In this document: positions 16,500 to 24,843 of the stretch, in pieces | Position numbering within the stretch: position 1 is the stretch's first letter | Layout of the letters: every line of letters starts with the position of its first letter | The notes under the pieces: generated by a model | What the model was told of the DNA's origin: nothing | Database searches by the model: none | Seen by the model: only the letters and a program-made list of their open reading frames with translations | DNA from: Rhizobiales bacterium 62-47 | Lineage (GTDB): Bacteria; Pseudomonadota; Alphaproteobacteria; Rhizobiales; Xanthobacteraceae | Length of the DNA stretch: 64,000 nt | Direction of reading: 5' to 3' | NCBI GenBank assembly: GCA_001899255.1 | Contig: MKVX01000011.1 | Span: forward strand, 62,001 to 126,000 | Made by a program: the position numbers and the translations under genes

Positions 16500-17786
16500 A
16501 TGGCGGAAGTTGTTGTTATCGGAGCCGGCCTGAGCGGGACCTTGATGGCTTTCGAGTTACTGCCGCAATTGCGTCCGGAGGATCGCCTGACCGTGATTTC
16601 GCAGGGACCGATCTACCATTTCGTCCCATCCAACCCCTGGGTCGCGATCGGCTGGCGCAAGCGCAGCGACATTGAGATCGATCTCGTCGACATCATGAAG
16701 CGCAAGGGCGTCCGCCTGCTGACGCAGGGCGCGCAACGCGTGCATCCGCAAGACGACCGCATCAGTCTCGCGGACGGCAGCGCGATCGACTACGATTACC
16801 TGGTGATCGCGACCGGGCCGGACCTTGCCTTCGATGAAATTCCCGGACTCGGTCCCGATGGCCATACCCAATCGATCTGTCACGTCGATCACGCCACACA
16901 CGCCAAGGACGCCTTCGAGAGGCTCGCGGAAAACCCGGGACCGGTGGTCATCGGCGCCGTTCAGGGCGCGTCCTGCTTCGGGCCTGCCTACGAATTCCTG
17001 TTCATCTTGGAGACCGAGTTGCGTCGCCGCAAGCTGCGCGATCGCGTGCCGATGACCTTTGTCACCTCAGAACCCTACATCGGACATCTCGGCCTTGATG
17101 GCGTCGGCGATACCAAGGGCCTGCTTGAAAGCGAGATGCGTGAGAAGCACGTCAAATGGATCACCAGTGCGCGCGTCAAGAGCGTCGCCCCTGGGATAAT
17201 GACCGTCGAGGAGGTCGCGGACGACGGATCGGTCCGCACCACCCACGAATTGCCGTTTGCCTATTCGATGATGCTGCCGGCTTTCCGCGGCGTGGACGCC
17301 GTGCGCGGCATCGAGAAGCTGACCAACCCGCGCGGATTCGTTTTCGTCGACAAGCACCAGCGCAACCCAGCGTTCCCGAACGTTTTCGGCATCGGCGTCT
17401 GCGTGGCAATCGCACCTGTCGGTGCAACGCCGGTTCCGGTAGGCGTGCCGAAAACCGGCTTCATGATCGAATCGATGGTCACGGCCACAGCGATGAATAT
17501 CGGCGCATTACTGAGAGGCCAGGCGCCATCGGCGCAGCCGACCTGGAACGCGATCTGCCTGGCGGATTTCGGCGACTCAGGTGTCGCCTTCCTCGCGCAG
17601 CCGCAGATTCCGCCCCGCAACGTCAACTGGTCATCGAAGGGCGAATGGGTGCACCTCGCCAAAATCGCCTTCGAGAAGTACTTCCTGCGCAAAATCCGGC
17701 GCGGCGAAAGCGAGCCATTCTACGAGCGTTTCCTGCTCGACAGGCTCAACATCGCGAAAATCAAGGAGGTCAAGACAGGCACATGA
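16500..17786 (+). CDS. Sulfide:quinone oxidoreductase-like FAD flavoprotein
   Basis: A 428-residue pyridine-nucleotide-disulfide-type flavoprotein with the FAD motif VIGAGLSGTLMAFE at the N-terminus and the SQR-like segment IYHFVPSNPWVAIGWRKR. Cysteines in the protein include those in ASCFGP (near 160), GVCVAI (near 301) and AICLAD (near 353), which could form the active-site pair. SQR oxidises sulfide to persulfide or polysulfide at the membrane and reduces quinone. The C-terminal region (residues about 380-420) looks like an amphipathic membrane anchor. It heads an operon and overlaps the thioredoxin gene by ATGA. Confidence 0.86.
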   Translation: MAEVVVIGAGLSGTLMAFELLPQLRPEDRLTVISQGPIYHFVPSNPWVAIGWRKRSDIEIDLVDIMKRKGVRLLTQGAQRVHPQDDRISLADGSAIDYDYLVIATGPDLAFDEIPGLGPDGHTQSICHVDHATHAKDAFERLAENPGPVVIGAVQGASCFGPAYEFLFILETELRRRKLRDRVPMTFVTSEPYIGHLGLDGVGDTKGLLESEMREKHVKWITSARVKSVAPGIMTVEEVADDGSVRTTHELPFAYSMMLPAFRGVDAVRGIEKLTNPRGFVFVDKHQRNPAFPNVFGIGVCVAIAPVGATPVPVGVPKTGFMIESMVTATAMNIGALLRGQAPSAQPTWNAICLADFGDSGVAFLAQPQIPPRNVNWSSKGEWVHLAKIAFEKYFLRKIRRGESEPFYERFLLDRLNIAKIKEVKTGT

Positions 17787-18226
17787 ACGATGGTCGGCGG
17801 GTCGTCTGCGCAAATTGTGGAAAGACCAACCGGTTGCCCCCTGAACGGGCACCCGCGGCGGCACGTTGCGGATCGTGCCACCAGCCGATTTTTAGCGGTC
17901 ATCCGGTCGAGGTCGATGAAGCCGGCTTCGGTCGCCACGTGGCGAACAGCGATATTCCGCTGTTGGTCGACGTCTGGGCGCCGTGGTGCGGCCCATGTCG
18001 CGCCATGGCGCCGATGTTCGAACGTGCCGCCGCCGAACTCGAACCCGATGTTCGCCTGTTAAAGCTGAATTCCGACAACGCGCCTGCGCTTTCGTCGCGC
18101 CTCGGTATCAGCGGCATCCCCACTCTTCTGTTGATGCGCAGCGGTCGCGAGATTGCCCGCACCTCTGGCGCGATGGATGCGCAGCGAATCGTTGCTTGGA
18201 CGAAGGCCGGCCTGGCCCGGCCGTAA
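17783..18226 (+). CDS. trxC: Thioredoxin 2 (TrxC) with N-terminal zinc ribbon
   Basis: A 147-residue protein with a zinc-ribbon domain (C9, C12, C29, C32) followed by a thioredoxin domain whose active site is WCGPC (68-72); cis-Pro appears in GISGIPTLLL. This is the standard TrxC architecture. The start overlaps the SQR stop, with AAGGAGGT at 17763-17770 inside the SQR gene. In this operon it probably reduces protein or low-molecular persulfides formed by SQR, releasing sulfide or protecting thiols. Longer upstream readings overlap SQR in another frame and were rejected. Confidence 0.92.
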   Translation: MNDGRRVVCANCGKTNRLPPERAPAAARCGSCHQPIFSGHPVEVDEAGFGRHVANSDIPLLVDVWAPWCGPCRAMAPMFERAAAELEPDVRLLKLNSDNAPALSSRLGISGIPTLLLMRSGREIARTSGAMDAQRIVAWTKAGLARP

Positions 18227-18253
18227 TATTTATCAAACCGAAAGGAGAACACC

Positions 18254-18457
18254 ATGAACGTAGATAAAGCAGTATTGATGTTCGCAGGACTTGTCGTTCT
18301 ACTCGGTCTCGCGCTCGGCTACACAGTAAGTTCCTACTGGTACTTGCTCTCCGCGTTTGCCGGGCTGAACATGTTTCAGGCCTCAATCACCGGCTTCTGT
18401 CCCGCTGCGATCATTTTCAAGAAGCTTGGCCTGCGAGACGGCTGCGCGTTTTCATAA
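18254..18457 (+). CDS. DUF2892 small inner-membrane protein
   Basis: A 67-residue protein with two hydrophobic segments (VLMFAGLVVLLGLALGYTV and a second near 33-48) and a conserved Cys in ITGFCPAA. This matches the DUF2892 unit found alone or as the membrane tail of YgaP rhodaneses. A strong AAGGAG site lies 9 bases upstream. The FCP motif and its place between thioredoxin 2 and persulfide dioxygenase genes suggest a role in sulfane-sulfur handling or transport at the membrane; this is inference. Confidence 0.85.
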   Translation: MNVDKAVLMFAGLVVLLGLALGYTVSSYWYLLSAFAGLNMFQASITGFCPAAIIFKKLGLRDGCAFS

Positions 18458-18522
18458 CTCAGGCGCACACTCTCGTTCAAACCAGCGGTGGAGCAATTCG
18501 TGCCTCCGCTGAAGGAGGCCCA

Positions 18523-18912
18523 ATGACCTATCACTTCTCGAAAACCATCAACTTGCCGTTTGATGACGCCGTTGCAGCCACGACCGACGCGTTGAAGAGA
18601 AACGGCTTTGGAGTCCTGACACAGATCAACGTGAAAGATACCTTGCACACCAAGATCGGAGTCGATTTCCGCCCTTACATGATCCTCGGAGCATGTAACC
18701 CAAAGCTCGCCTACGAAGCGCTCTCGCTTGAGGACAAGATCGGAACGATGCTGCCCTGTAATGTGATCGTGCAGCAACACGATGGAGGGACGGTAGAGAT
18801 TTCCGCTGTGGATCCGGTGGCCTCGATGAGCGCGATCGAGAATCCGAAGCTTGGCAAAGTCGCCACCCAAGTGCGGGAATTGCTCAAGAAAGTCGTTGCG
18901 GATATTGCCTAG
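18523..18912 (+). CDS. DUF302 domain protein
   Basis: A 129-residue cytoplasmic protein of DUF302 type. The pattern of a small alpha/beta domain is seen in FDDAVAATTDALKRNGFGVL, YMILGACNPKLAYEAL (one Cys) and MLPCNVIVQQ (another Cys). AAGGAGG precedes the start. DUF302 genes frequently accompany sulfur-oxidation and RND clusters, and the two cysteines could bind persulfide. No biochemical role is established that I can cite. Confidence 0.85.
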   Translation: MTYHFSKTINLPFDDAVAATTDALKRNGFGVLTQINVKDTLHTKIGVDFRPYMILGACNPKLAYEALSLEDKIGTMLPCNVIVQQHDGGTVEISAVDPVASMSAIENPKLGKVATQVRELLKKVVADIA

Positions 18913-19003
18913 TCGAACTGCGGCTGTTCGAATTGTGACAGGAGCACCGGATAGATGCTGTGGCGAAACCATATGCGCGAATGGCGTGTCTGGAGGAATT
19001 GCA

Positions 19004-19897
19004 ATGTCTGACACATCGCGTATCGTCGATCTTTCCGTCAAGCCGGAGGTCACACCGTTCTTCGACGCTTTGACGAACACCGTAAGCTATGTGGTCAAGG
19101 ACCCTACCTCGAACGCCTGCGCGGTGATCGATGCCGTCATGGATATCGACTACGCTGCGGGACGCATTACTTATAAGTCTGCGGACAAAATTATCGCCTT
19201 TATCGAGCAACACGGCCTCGAACTCCGCTGGTTGATCGAAACTCATGTTCATGCCGATCATCTTTCGGGTGCGCCCTACATCCAAGGCAAGCTCGGCGGC
19301 AAAATCGGCATTGGCGAACGGATCGACGTGGTGCAGCAAACGTTTGGCAAGGTTTTCAACGAAGGCACAGAGTTTCGACGCGACGGTAGCCAGTTTGATC
19401 GGTTGTTCAAGGATGGCGACATCTACCAGATTGGCACCATCAAGGCGACTGCCCTTCATACCCCAGGCCACACGCCGGCCTGCATGACGCACGTCATTGG
19501 CGACGCCGTCTTCGTCGGCGACACGTTGTTCATGCCGGACGGCGGCACGGCACGCGCCGATTTCCCCGGCGGTGATGCCCGTACGCTTTACCGCTCCATC
19601 CGGCGGATACTCTCACTGCCAGCCGAAACGCGCCTCTTCATGTGCCACGACTATGGTCCGAATGGCCGCGACATACGTTGGGAAACGACGGTCGCCGAAC
19701 AGCGTGCGCACAACATACATGCACGAGACGGCATCACGGAGGATGAATTCGTTGCGACCCGTCAAGCCCGCGACCGAACGTTGGACATGCCCCGGCTGAT
19801 TATTCCTTCGCTGCAAGTTAACATGAAAGCCGGCCAACTTCCCGCTCCCGATGCAAGCGGCACCCGCTTCCTGAAGGTCCCCCTCAACATTCTATAG
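19004..19897 (+). CDS. Persulfide dioxygenase (ETHE1/Blh-like metallo-beta-lactamase fold)
   Basis: A 297-residue MBL-fold enzyme. The metal motif THVHADHLSG gives H81, H83, D85 and H86; further ligands are in PGHTPACM and FVGDTLF, and the family MCHDYGP segment is present. I chose the ATG at 19004, behind GGAGGA. ETHE1-type enzymes oxidise glutathione persulfide to sulfite with a mononuclear iron. The pairing with SQR and a BigR-like regulator matches the bigR-blh arrangement known from rhizobia and Xylella. It is the last clearly intact gene of the sulfide operon. Confidence 0.9.
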   Translation: MSDTSRIVDLSVKPEVTPFFDALTNTVSYVVKDPTSNACAVIDAVMDIDYAAGRITYKSADKIIAFIEQHGLELRWLIETHVHADHLSGAPYIQGKLGGKIGIGERIDVVQQTFGKVFNEGTEFRRDGSQFDRLFKDGDIYQIGTIKATALHTPGHTPACMTHVIGDAVFVGDTLFMPDGGTARADFPGGDARTLYRSIRRILSLPAETRLFMCHDYGPNGRDIRWETTVAEQRAHNIHARDGITEDEFVATRQARDRTLDMPRLIIPSLQVNMKAGQLPAPDASGTRFLKVPLNIL

Positions 19898-19985
19898 CCT
19901 CCAGCGATCCGTCACTTTTTCATTTCAAGATCGCCAAATGGTCCTGAAATACAAATTTGCTGACCGGTGTCTCGGCACGGGCTTT

Positions 19986-20636
19986 TTCTCCGGGCACGGC
20001 GCGCATGGCTCGATGCCGCAAGCTAGCGTCGATCCCGTCGTCATGGCGGCCTCCGTCGATTTGCGGCTGCAGACCATCGTATCTCGCGAGGTCGCCGCAA
20101 CAGACGCAGCGGTGATTACCGTCGGCGTGTTGCAGGCCGGTACCAAGGAGAACGTCATTCCCGACGATGCCGTCATCAAACTCAACGTGCGGACGTTTGA
20201 CGCCGGAGTGCGCGAGCATGTGCTTGCGGCGATCAAGCGGATCGTGAACGCCGAGGCTCAAGCTTCCGGAGCGCCGCGCGATCCGGAGATCACGCCACTT
20301 GACCGCTACCCGCTCAACGTCAACGACGAAAGCGCAAGCAACCGCATCGCCGAGGCTTTTCGTAGCTATTTTTCTGTTAACCGCGTGAGGCATACGGGCC
20401 CGGCGCCAGCCAGCGAAGATTTCGGCTGCTTCGGTACCGCCTGGCGCGTACCCTCGGTGTATTGGTTTGTGGGTGGCACCGACCCCAAGACGTATGCCGA
20501 GGCCAAGGCGGCAGGCAGACTGAACGAGTTGCCGGTCAATCACAGTCCGCAGTTCGCGCCGGTTCTGCATCCGACGATCGAGACCGGGGTCGAAGCGCTG
20601 GTCGTCGACGCGCTAGCTTGGCTTGGCAAAGCTTGA
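19986..20636 (+). pseudogene. 5'-truncated M20-family amidohydrolase/peptidase
   Basis: About 216 codons match the C-terminal half of M20 amidohydrolases (hippurate hydrolase type): the dimerisation domain starts at GHGAHGSMPQ and the end contains APASEDFGCF and FVGGTDP. Full proteins are about 400 residues; the N-terminal part with the Cys, Asp and His metal ligands is missing. Upstream only 88 bp separate it from the dioxygenase gene. An open frame from 19938 adds unrelated residues. I read this as the residue of a deletion or insertion joint; a short expressed product would lack the active site. Confidence 0.7.
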
Positions 20637-20760
20637 TTTATTGATTGGATGAATGCTCTTTCACTGGCCGTACGCGGCCTCGTAGTGCCGAATTCCCTGG
20701 ATTTGCCGCGGTGATGGTTCGTGCGTTTCGGCTCGACAGGTTAGCTTTAAGGGAGCCGTC

Positions 20761-21420
20761 ATGATCACCATCGAAACCTTCACGCAGATACTTGACCTGG
20801 GCGGTACCTTCGTTTTCGCGATCAGCGGGGCCGTTGCCGCGGTTAATCGCCGGCTCGACATTTTCGGTATCCTTGTTCTGTCCTTCATCGCCGGCAATTT
20901 CGGCGGGATTACCCGCGACCTGCTCATAGGCGCCGTGCCACCGGCGGCCCTGACCAATGGCCACTATTTGCTGGTTTCGATACTGGCCGGGCTCATCACC
21001 TTCTTCTCGTATGCGGGCGTCGACAGGTTGCGCAGTCCAGTGCTTCTATTCGACGCGGTGGGACTGTCGTTCTTCGCCATTGCAGGTGCACAAAAGGCGA
21101 TCGAGTTTGGACTGAGCCCGACTATGTCAGCTATTCTGGGGATGTTGACAGGCATCGGCGGCGGCATGATGCGCGACGTTCTCCTAATGGAGATACCGCA
21201 GGTGCTACGCTCGGACCTATATGCAGTCGCCGCGCTGGCCGGCGCTTCGATCATGGTCATAGGTCATCTGCTCGAGTTTCCCTATGGGGTCTCAGCTTTG
21301 ACCGGCGGAACTCTCTGCTTCGGCCTTCGCTTCCTGGCAATCAGATACGGCTGGCATTTGCCGGTCGCCCGCCTCTCCGCGCGAGGCCGTGTGAGAATAG
21401 ATGATGAGGATTCGCAGTGA
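20761..21420 (+). CDS. TRIC/UPF0126 membrane protein (YicG-like)
   Basis: A 219-residue protein of about seven hydrophobic helices with the duplicated UPF0126 motif: FAISGAVAAV...DIFG...GGITRDLLIG in the first repeat and FFAIAGAQKA...GIGGGMMRDVLL in the second. The glycine-rich GGxxRD loops are diagnostic. Bacterial members form trimeric monovalent cation channels; physiological roles are unclear. GGGAG stands 7 bases before the start. It is the last gene before the probable island junction at 21,863. Confidence 0.92.
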   Translation: MITIETFTQILDLGGTFVFAISGAVAAVNRRLDIFGILVLSFIAGNFGGITRDLLIGAVPPAALTNGHYLLVSILAGLITFFSYAGVDRLRSPVLLFDAVGLSFFAIAGAQKAIEFGLSPTMSAILGMLTGIGGGMMRDVLLMEIPQVLRSDLYAVAALAGASIMVIGHLLEFPYGVSALTGGTLCFGLRFLAIRYGWHLPVARLSARGRVRIDDEDSQ

Positions 21421-21862
21421 AATCTCTTTCTAAGCGCCGTTTTGCAGTCAGCCGGTACGGAAAGCTTTAGGTGGTTGAATGAATTGGCAATCAAAAGAGC
21501 CCTCGACGCCGGCTCAGCTCTCTACGGTAGCGTCCACCGCCGAATGACGGTTTGCCTCAGCACATGCAGATCGACGATATCTTCGCGTCATAGAGGGATT
21601 TTGCCCCGTTGATTCCTGTAAAAGACTTTTTGCAACGTGACGAGTGTCGACAAACAAGGCTCGTGCAGTGGTCGTGCCGGTCTCGGGCTGCACGCAGCGC
21701 AAATCGGGAATACCTGCTCGCCTCCATCCGAGCCCGTCCCGTATTTGGGGCCAGCAAGACGCCGACCAGGGGCACAGAAACCACAGCCGCCTAAGGCAAA
21801 GGCCGCCACACGTGGACCTGTCCTCTCGGTCATCTCGAACTTCTAAGGGAGATGAAACTGGA
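21421..21862. other. Intergenic stretch without a recognisable gene
   Basis: Short open frames on both strands show no family features. It lies between the TRIC gene and the tRNA fragment and may contain flank sequence of the original chromosome. Confidence 0.5.
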
Positions 21863-21892
21863 TGGCTGGGGCGGGAGGATTCGAACCTCCCG
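21863..21892 (-). other. 3' fragment of tRNA-Gln, probable island attachment site
   Basis: Read on the minus strand the 30 bases give a T-stem GGAGG, the loop TTCGAAT, CCTCC, then acceptor strand CGCCCCA, discriminator G and CCA. This matches the acceptor and T-arm of tRNA-Gln, whose 5' strand is TGGGGCG. The rest of a tRNA does not follow: upstream bases do not fold into anticodon or D arms. Integrases commonly use exactly this 3' end and leave a partial copy. With this orientation the island would extend to higher coordinates, toward an intact tRNA-Gln that is not in the window. Confidence 0.7.
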
Positions 21893-22404
21893 TGAGCGAG
21901 GTCTGCTAACACACTGCAAATCAAGGCAAAAAAAACACGCCTTATTTGCTTATGTGATACAGCTGCGTGCTACAATTCACAATGGTTTGTAGCACGGCAA
22001 ATGCCATGGCATGCGCGCTGCGTCACGCCCACAGCTGACACCATTACGTCGCTAGTCCACCACCGCTCACCTCAACGCTCCCCCCCTGCTCCACACCGTG
22101 CTCACAAGATCGGACGGACTCTTCAGTATGCGGCCGGATCCGATCCAAATAGCGAATGGACTGCTTCAAGTATTCCTCCTGTTAGCGACTGTCAGCCCGC
22201 GCGCTGGCGCTCCTGCCTGGCACGGGGTTCAGCGTATCATGGGGTGGCTTGGAGTCGCATTGCGGCCCGGACGGTTAGGATCGAGGAAAGACGGCCACGT
22301 CCGATTCAGATTGTCGCGATATCGTTGCAACATGCCGCGCCTTCCATCGGAACCAGCTTCAATTGTCGGACTTGAATCCCATGCTGTGGCGTGGAGTTCT
22401 GCGT
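21893..22404. other. Intergenic stretch without a recognisable gene
   Basis: No integrase or other gene is found next to the tRNA fragment. Short frames lack family similarity. An integrase that once lay here may have been lost. Confidence 0.45.
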
Positions 22405-22754
22405 ATGCGTAAGTCAAGCTGGACGCCTTCGATCGTACCTAACGGCGCCGACCAGACTGTGTACCTGGTAGAGGATTGTTTAGAGCGCCAAGGCTGCGTC
22501 TGGCGCGAAGCTGACTGCGAGCAAGCTGACCTCGAGACCGTCATCGCCGATCTCATGTCCGGCCAGTATACAATCCTTAGCGCGTCGTCGCGTTCAACAC
22601 TGCCGAACGCTGGTCGGAGGACGTCTCGGAAGACGTCGCGCGCGAGATCCAGCGTCGCGCCGATCTGGCTTATGAAGACCCGTCGTCCACGCTGGATCGC
22701 TTCATTGAGCGCTACACCGGCCCGGATCGGCAATTGGCGCTGCGGCTGGCCTGA
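22405..22754 (+). pseudogene. Small conserved-type protein, frameshifted and with a stop
   Basis: The ATG at 22405 begins a frame containing SSWTPSIVPNGADQTVYLVE and EQADLETVIADLMSGQYT. The sequence then changes frame near 22573; in the new frame a TAG replaces one codon before RVVAFNTAERWSEDVSEDV, which continues to a TGA at 22752-22754. The joined product (about 116 residues) has the pattern of an uncharacterised protein common in Bradyrhizobium relatives (VPNG.DQTVYLV...RVVAFNTAE.WSEDVSEDVA). A one-base loss plus a stop mark it as dead. Confidence 0.65.
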
Positions 22755-23038
22755 TCTCCTGGGATCAGAAGCTGGACGAGCCCGTCGCACTGCCGAACGG
22801 CAAGACAGCCACGACGCTGCGCAACACGGCGCAGTACGTGATGGGCCTGCCGAACTCCGAACAGCAGCACCCGAAGTGGGAAACCGCCATGGAACGTCTG
22901 GTGGAAGCAGCCGAGGGTCGCGGGCCACTGACGTTCGCCAGAATGGCCATGTCGCAAGCCATCAACCGAAATGAAGAGCCGCGTCTCGGAGCAGGTAAGA
23001 AAATCGGGAAAGGCACTCATTGGCGCCGGCGGCGGTAG
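22751..23038 (+). pseudogene. WDQ-type small protein lacking a normal start codon
   Basis: The frame reads ISWDQKLDEPVALPNGKTAT and later PKWETAMERLVEAAEGRGPL, ending RNEEPRLGAGKKIGKGTHWR and three arginines. It resembles a small uncharacterised protein type of Bradyrhizobium relatives that begins M.SWDQ or M.DWDQ. Here the codon at the expected start is CTG (22751-22753) and overlaps the stop of the preceding pseudogene. The next ATG (22838) would lose the N-terminus. Either CTG is used or the start has been lost. A shorter relative lies at 52504. Confidence 0.5.
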
Positions 23039-23331
23039 CTCTTCAATCGGCAGAGCAGCCATCATCTTTAGAAATCAGTCGTCGCTCATTCGGCTAAAGA
23101 CGATGCTCAGCGTCAACGGCGGCGCCTAGCCGAGCGAAGCCGCTGCCTGATAGAAACTCGCCACCATTCGAAACGCCGGTAACAACAATATCAATTTCAT
23201 CGAGACCGAATATGCTCGGCGAGTCCGGGGGACAAACCGCTTGGCGCAAATATTCGTCTGGTTCAAAACGCCGCTTGGCGACGGTGCTTCCGAAGTGAAG
23301 CTTCTGTCCGACAGTAACTTGACGGGCGCGC

Positions 23332-23491
23332 GACTATCGATTCTGCCTGGTATCCCCCCGGGTACGACTTCCCCGGTGACTGCAGCTACAGCAGCTACCG
23401 GCAATGCAAGGCGTCTGCTTACGCCCGATTGGCAGACTGCTACGTCAATCCTCGCGCCACCCGCAGACAAGACCGTCGCACTTGTCGATGA
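23332..23491 (+). pseudogene. DUF3551 remnant with a frameshift
   Basis: The first frame ends in DYRFCL. After a shift near 23347 the second frame gives WYPPGYDFPGDCSYSSYRQC, then KASAYARLADCYVNP, before TGA at 23489-23491. The YDFPGDCSYSSYRQC...CYVNP pattern with its spaced cysteines is typical of small secreted DUF3551 proteins of Bradyrhizobium relatives. The signal peptide region is missing or unrecognisable. Confidence 0.55.
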
Positions 23492-23668
23492 AGCTAGTAG
23501 CCAGCCATCCCGTACGAACGGCGACTATTGGAGGATCTAATGCGATCGCCTTCACGTCGCTGGGCTTCAGCATACAGCGTCCCGAAACCCAGCAACACTG
23601 GCCATTGGCTTTTCGGACCCGCAAGTCGCTGGTGTGATTCTGAGCATTCACAGGAAAGAGCTGCGGTC

Positions 23669-24526
23669 CTAATTGATGAACCGCACTGCAAGCATCAGCC
23701 GGTCGCCTCGGCTTGGAGCCGTCGCGTGGTGAAAGCACGACGTATCTTGGACGAAACCGGTACCGGCAGGACCTTCAATGGTGATCTCGTTCTCGATACC
23801 AAACTGTCGCCGCACCGCAGCCTCGCTGGCTTGGGCCGAGCCTAACAGCATTCGCAGCGGCTTCTTGTTGTGAGAACGTTTCATCATCACGTGTGCGCCT
23901 GAGTACCGATCCGTATCGGTGATATAGAAACTCGCGTACACAAAATTGAATCCGCCGACGTCATAGTGATAATCGATCACATGGTGCTTTAGTCGCCGAC
24001 GTTCTTCGTCCGTCATATCTGAGGCGAACGTCCAATCAAGAATAGTCAGTATCTGCCTCGGCTCATGCCCGAGGTAACCCAGCACGATGCTCCGCAATAC
24101 GGGATCGTTCACGACGGCCTGAACTGCGGTGCAGCGAGCAGGGTCTCGGATGCCAGCCACGGGTATCAGCCGTCCATCCGCAGTTTTCCCTCGGACTACA
24201 TCGAAGTAAAGAAACGTTGCGCCGTTAGGATCATAGATCGCATGCAGAGGTTCTGTTCTGGCGAACGCATCGATCTGCGCCACGATTTCGGCTGGCAAAT
24301 TCAAACCGATGAATACAGCCTCGTCCCGAATCTGGCCAATAGCCCGATGAATGTCGGTGTGTGGGAATAACCTCGATTGTCGGGGCGGCGGTGCTGTTTT
24401 TCGTCTTGGAAACGAGTCGGTCACACGCCGCACTCCGCCGTATACCGACCGAACGGATTTAAACCGACCTAGCGCGTATTGGAGATCACCTCGGCGAACA
24501 CGTGCTGCAATTCCTTTGAGATTCAT
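23669..24526 (-). CDS. PhyH-like Fe(II)/2-oxoglutarate dioxygenase-type protein
   Basis: A 285-residue protein from the ATG at 24526, with GGAG 8 bases upstream. The double-stranded beta-helix ligands of phytanoyl-CoA dioxygenase-like enzymes are recognisable: HxD in DYHYDVGG, a distal His in SCFHHA and an Arg ten residues later (GDRLML). The N-terminal 50 residues are basic and lack a clear signal. The substrate is unknown; related proteins oxidise lipids, osmolytes and natural products. It stands alone and intact among broken genes, and its AT content is higher than that of the flanking operons, suggesting acquisition by transfer. Confidence 0.6.
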   Translation of the reverse strand: MNLKGIAARVRRGDLQYALGRFKSVRSVYGGVRRVTDSFPRRKTAPPPRQSRLFPHTDIHRAIGQIRDEAVFIGLNLPAEIVAQIDAFARTEPLHAIYDPNGATFLYFDVVRGKTADGRLIPVAGIRDPARCTAVQAVVNDPVLRSIVLGYLGHEPRQILTILDWTFASDMTDEERRRLKHHVIDYHYDVGGFNFVYASFYITDTDRYSGAHVMMKRSHNKKPLRMLLGSAQASEAAVRRQFGIENEITIEGPAGTGFVQDTSCFHHATAPSRGDRLMLAVRFIN

Positions 24527-24585
24527 GATCAATCTCCGGAATGACTAGAGAAAAATTCTCACAGAGAAATTGGATCAAACATTCT

Positions 24586-24843
24586 TTATAGGGCGTCAAA
24601 TTTCTGGGACCTCTCAACAAGACGCACGTGCGAGGTTCGCTTTAGAGTTAGCCGCTCGCACGGCTCAACATCACCAAGTGCAGGGCACTCAGTTGCAGCA
24701 CTTTCGCTCGTTCCCGTGGGACCGATTTCGCGCATGAGCTTGATGAGTGATTGCAGCTGCGCCGCTGCCCCCGTCAATTGCTCTAGCCGTCGCTGCAATC
24801 GTATTTGCTCGGACTGCGATCGCGGTTCGTAGATTGGATGCAT
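24586..24843 (-). CDS. Small helical protein, unrecognised
   Basis: An 85-residue frame. A strong AGGAGG site lies 5 bases before the ATG at 24843, the main reason to accept it. The first half (SEQIRLQRRLEQLTGAAAQL, continuing QSLIKLMREIG) is predicted to be one amphipathic helix; the C-terminus is polar with two cysteines. It does not resemble a family I know. It lies 60 bp upstream of the dioxygenase-like gene on the same strand and could be co-transcribed with it. Confidence 0.5.
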   Translation of the reverse strand: MHPIYEPRSQSEQIRLQRRLEQLTGAAAQLQSLIKLMREIGPTGTSESAATECPALGDVEPCERLTLKRTSHVRLVERSQKFDAL

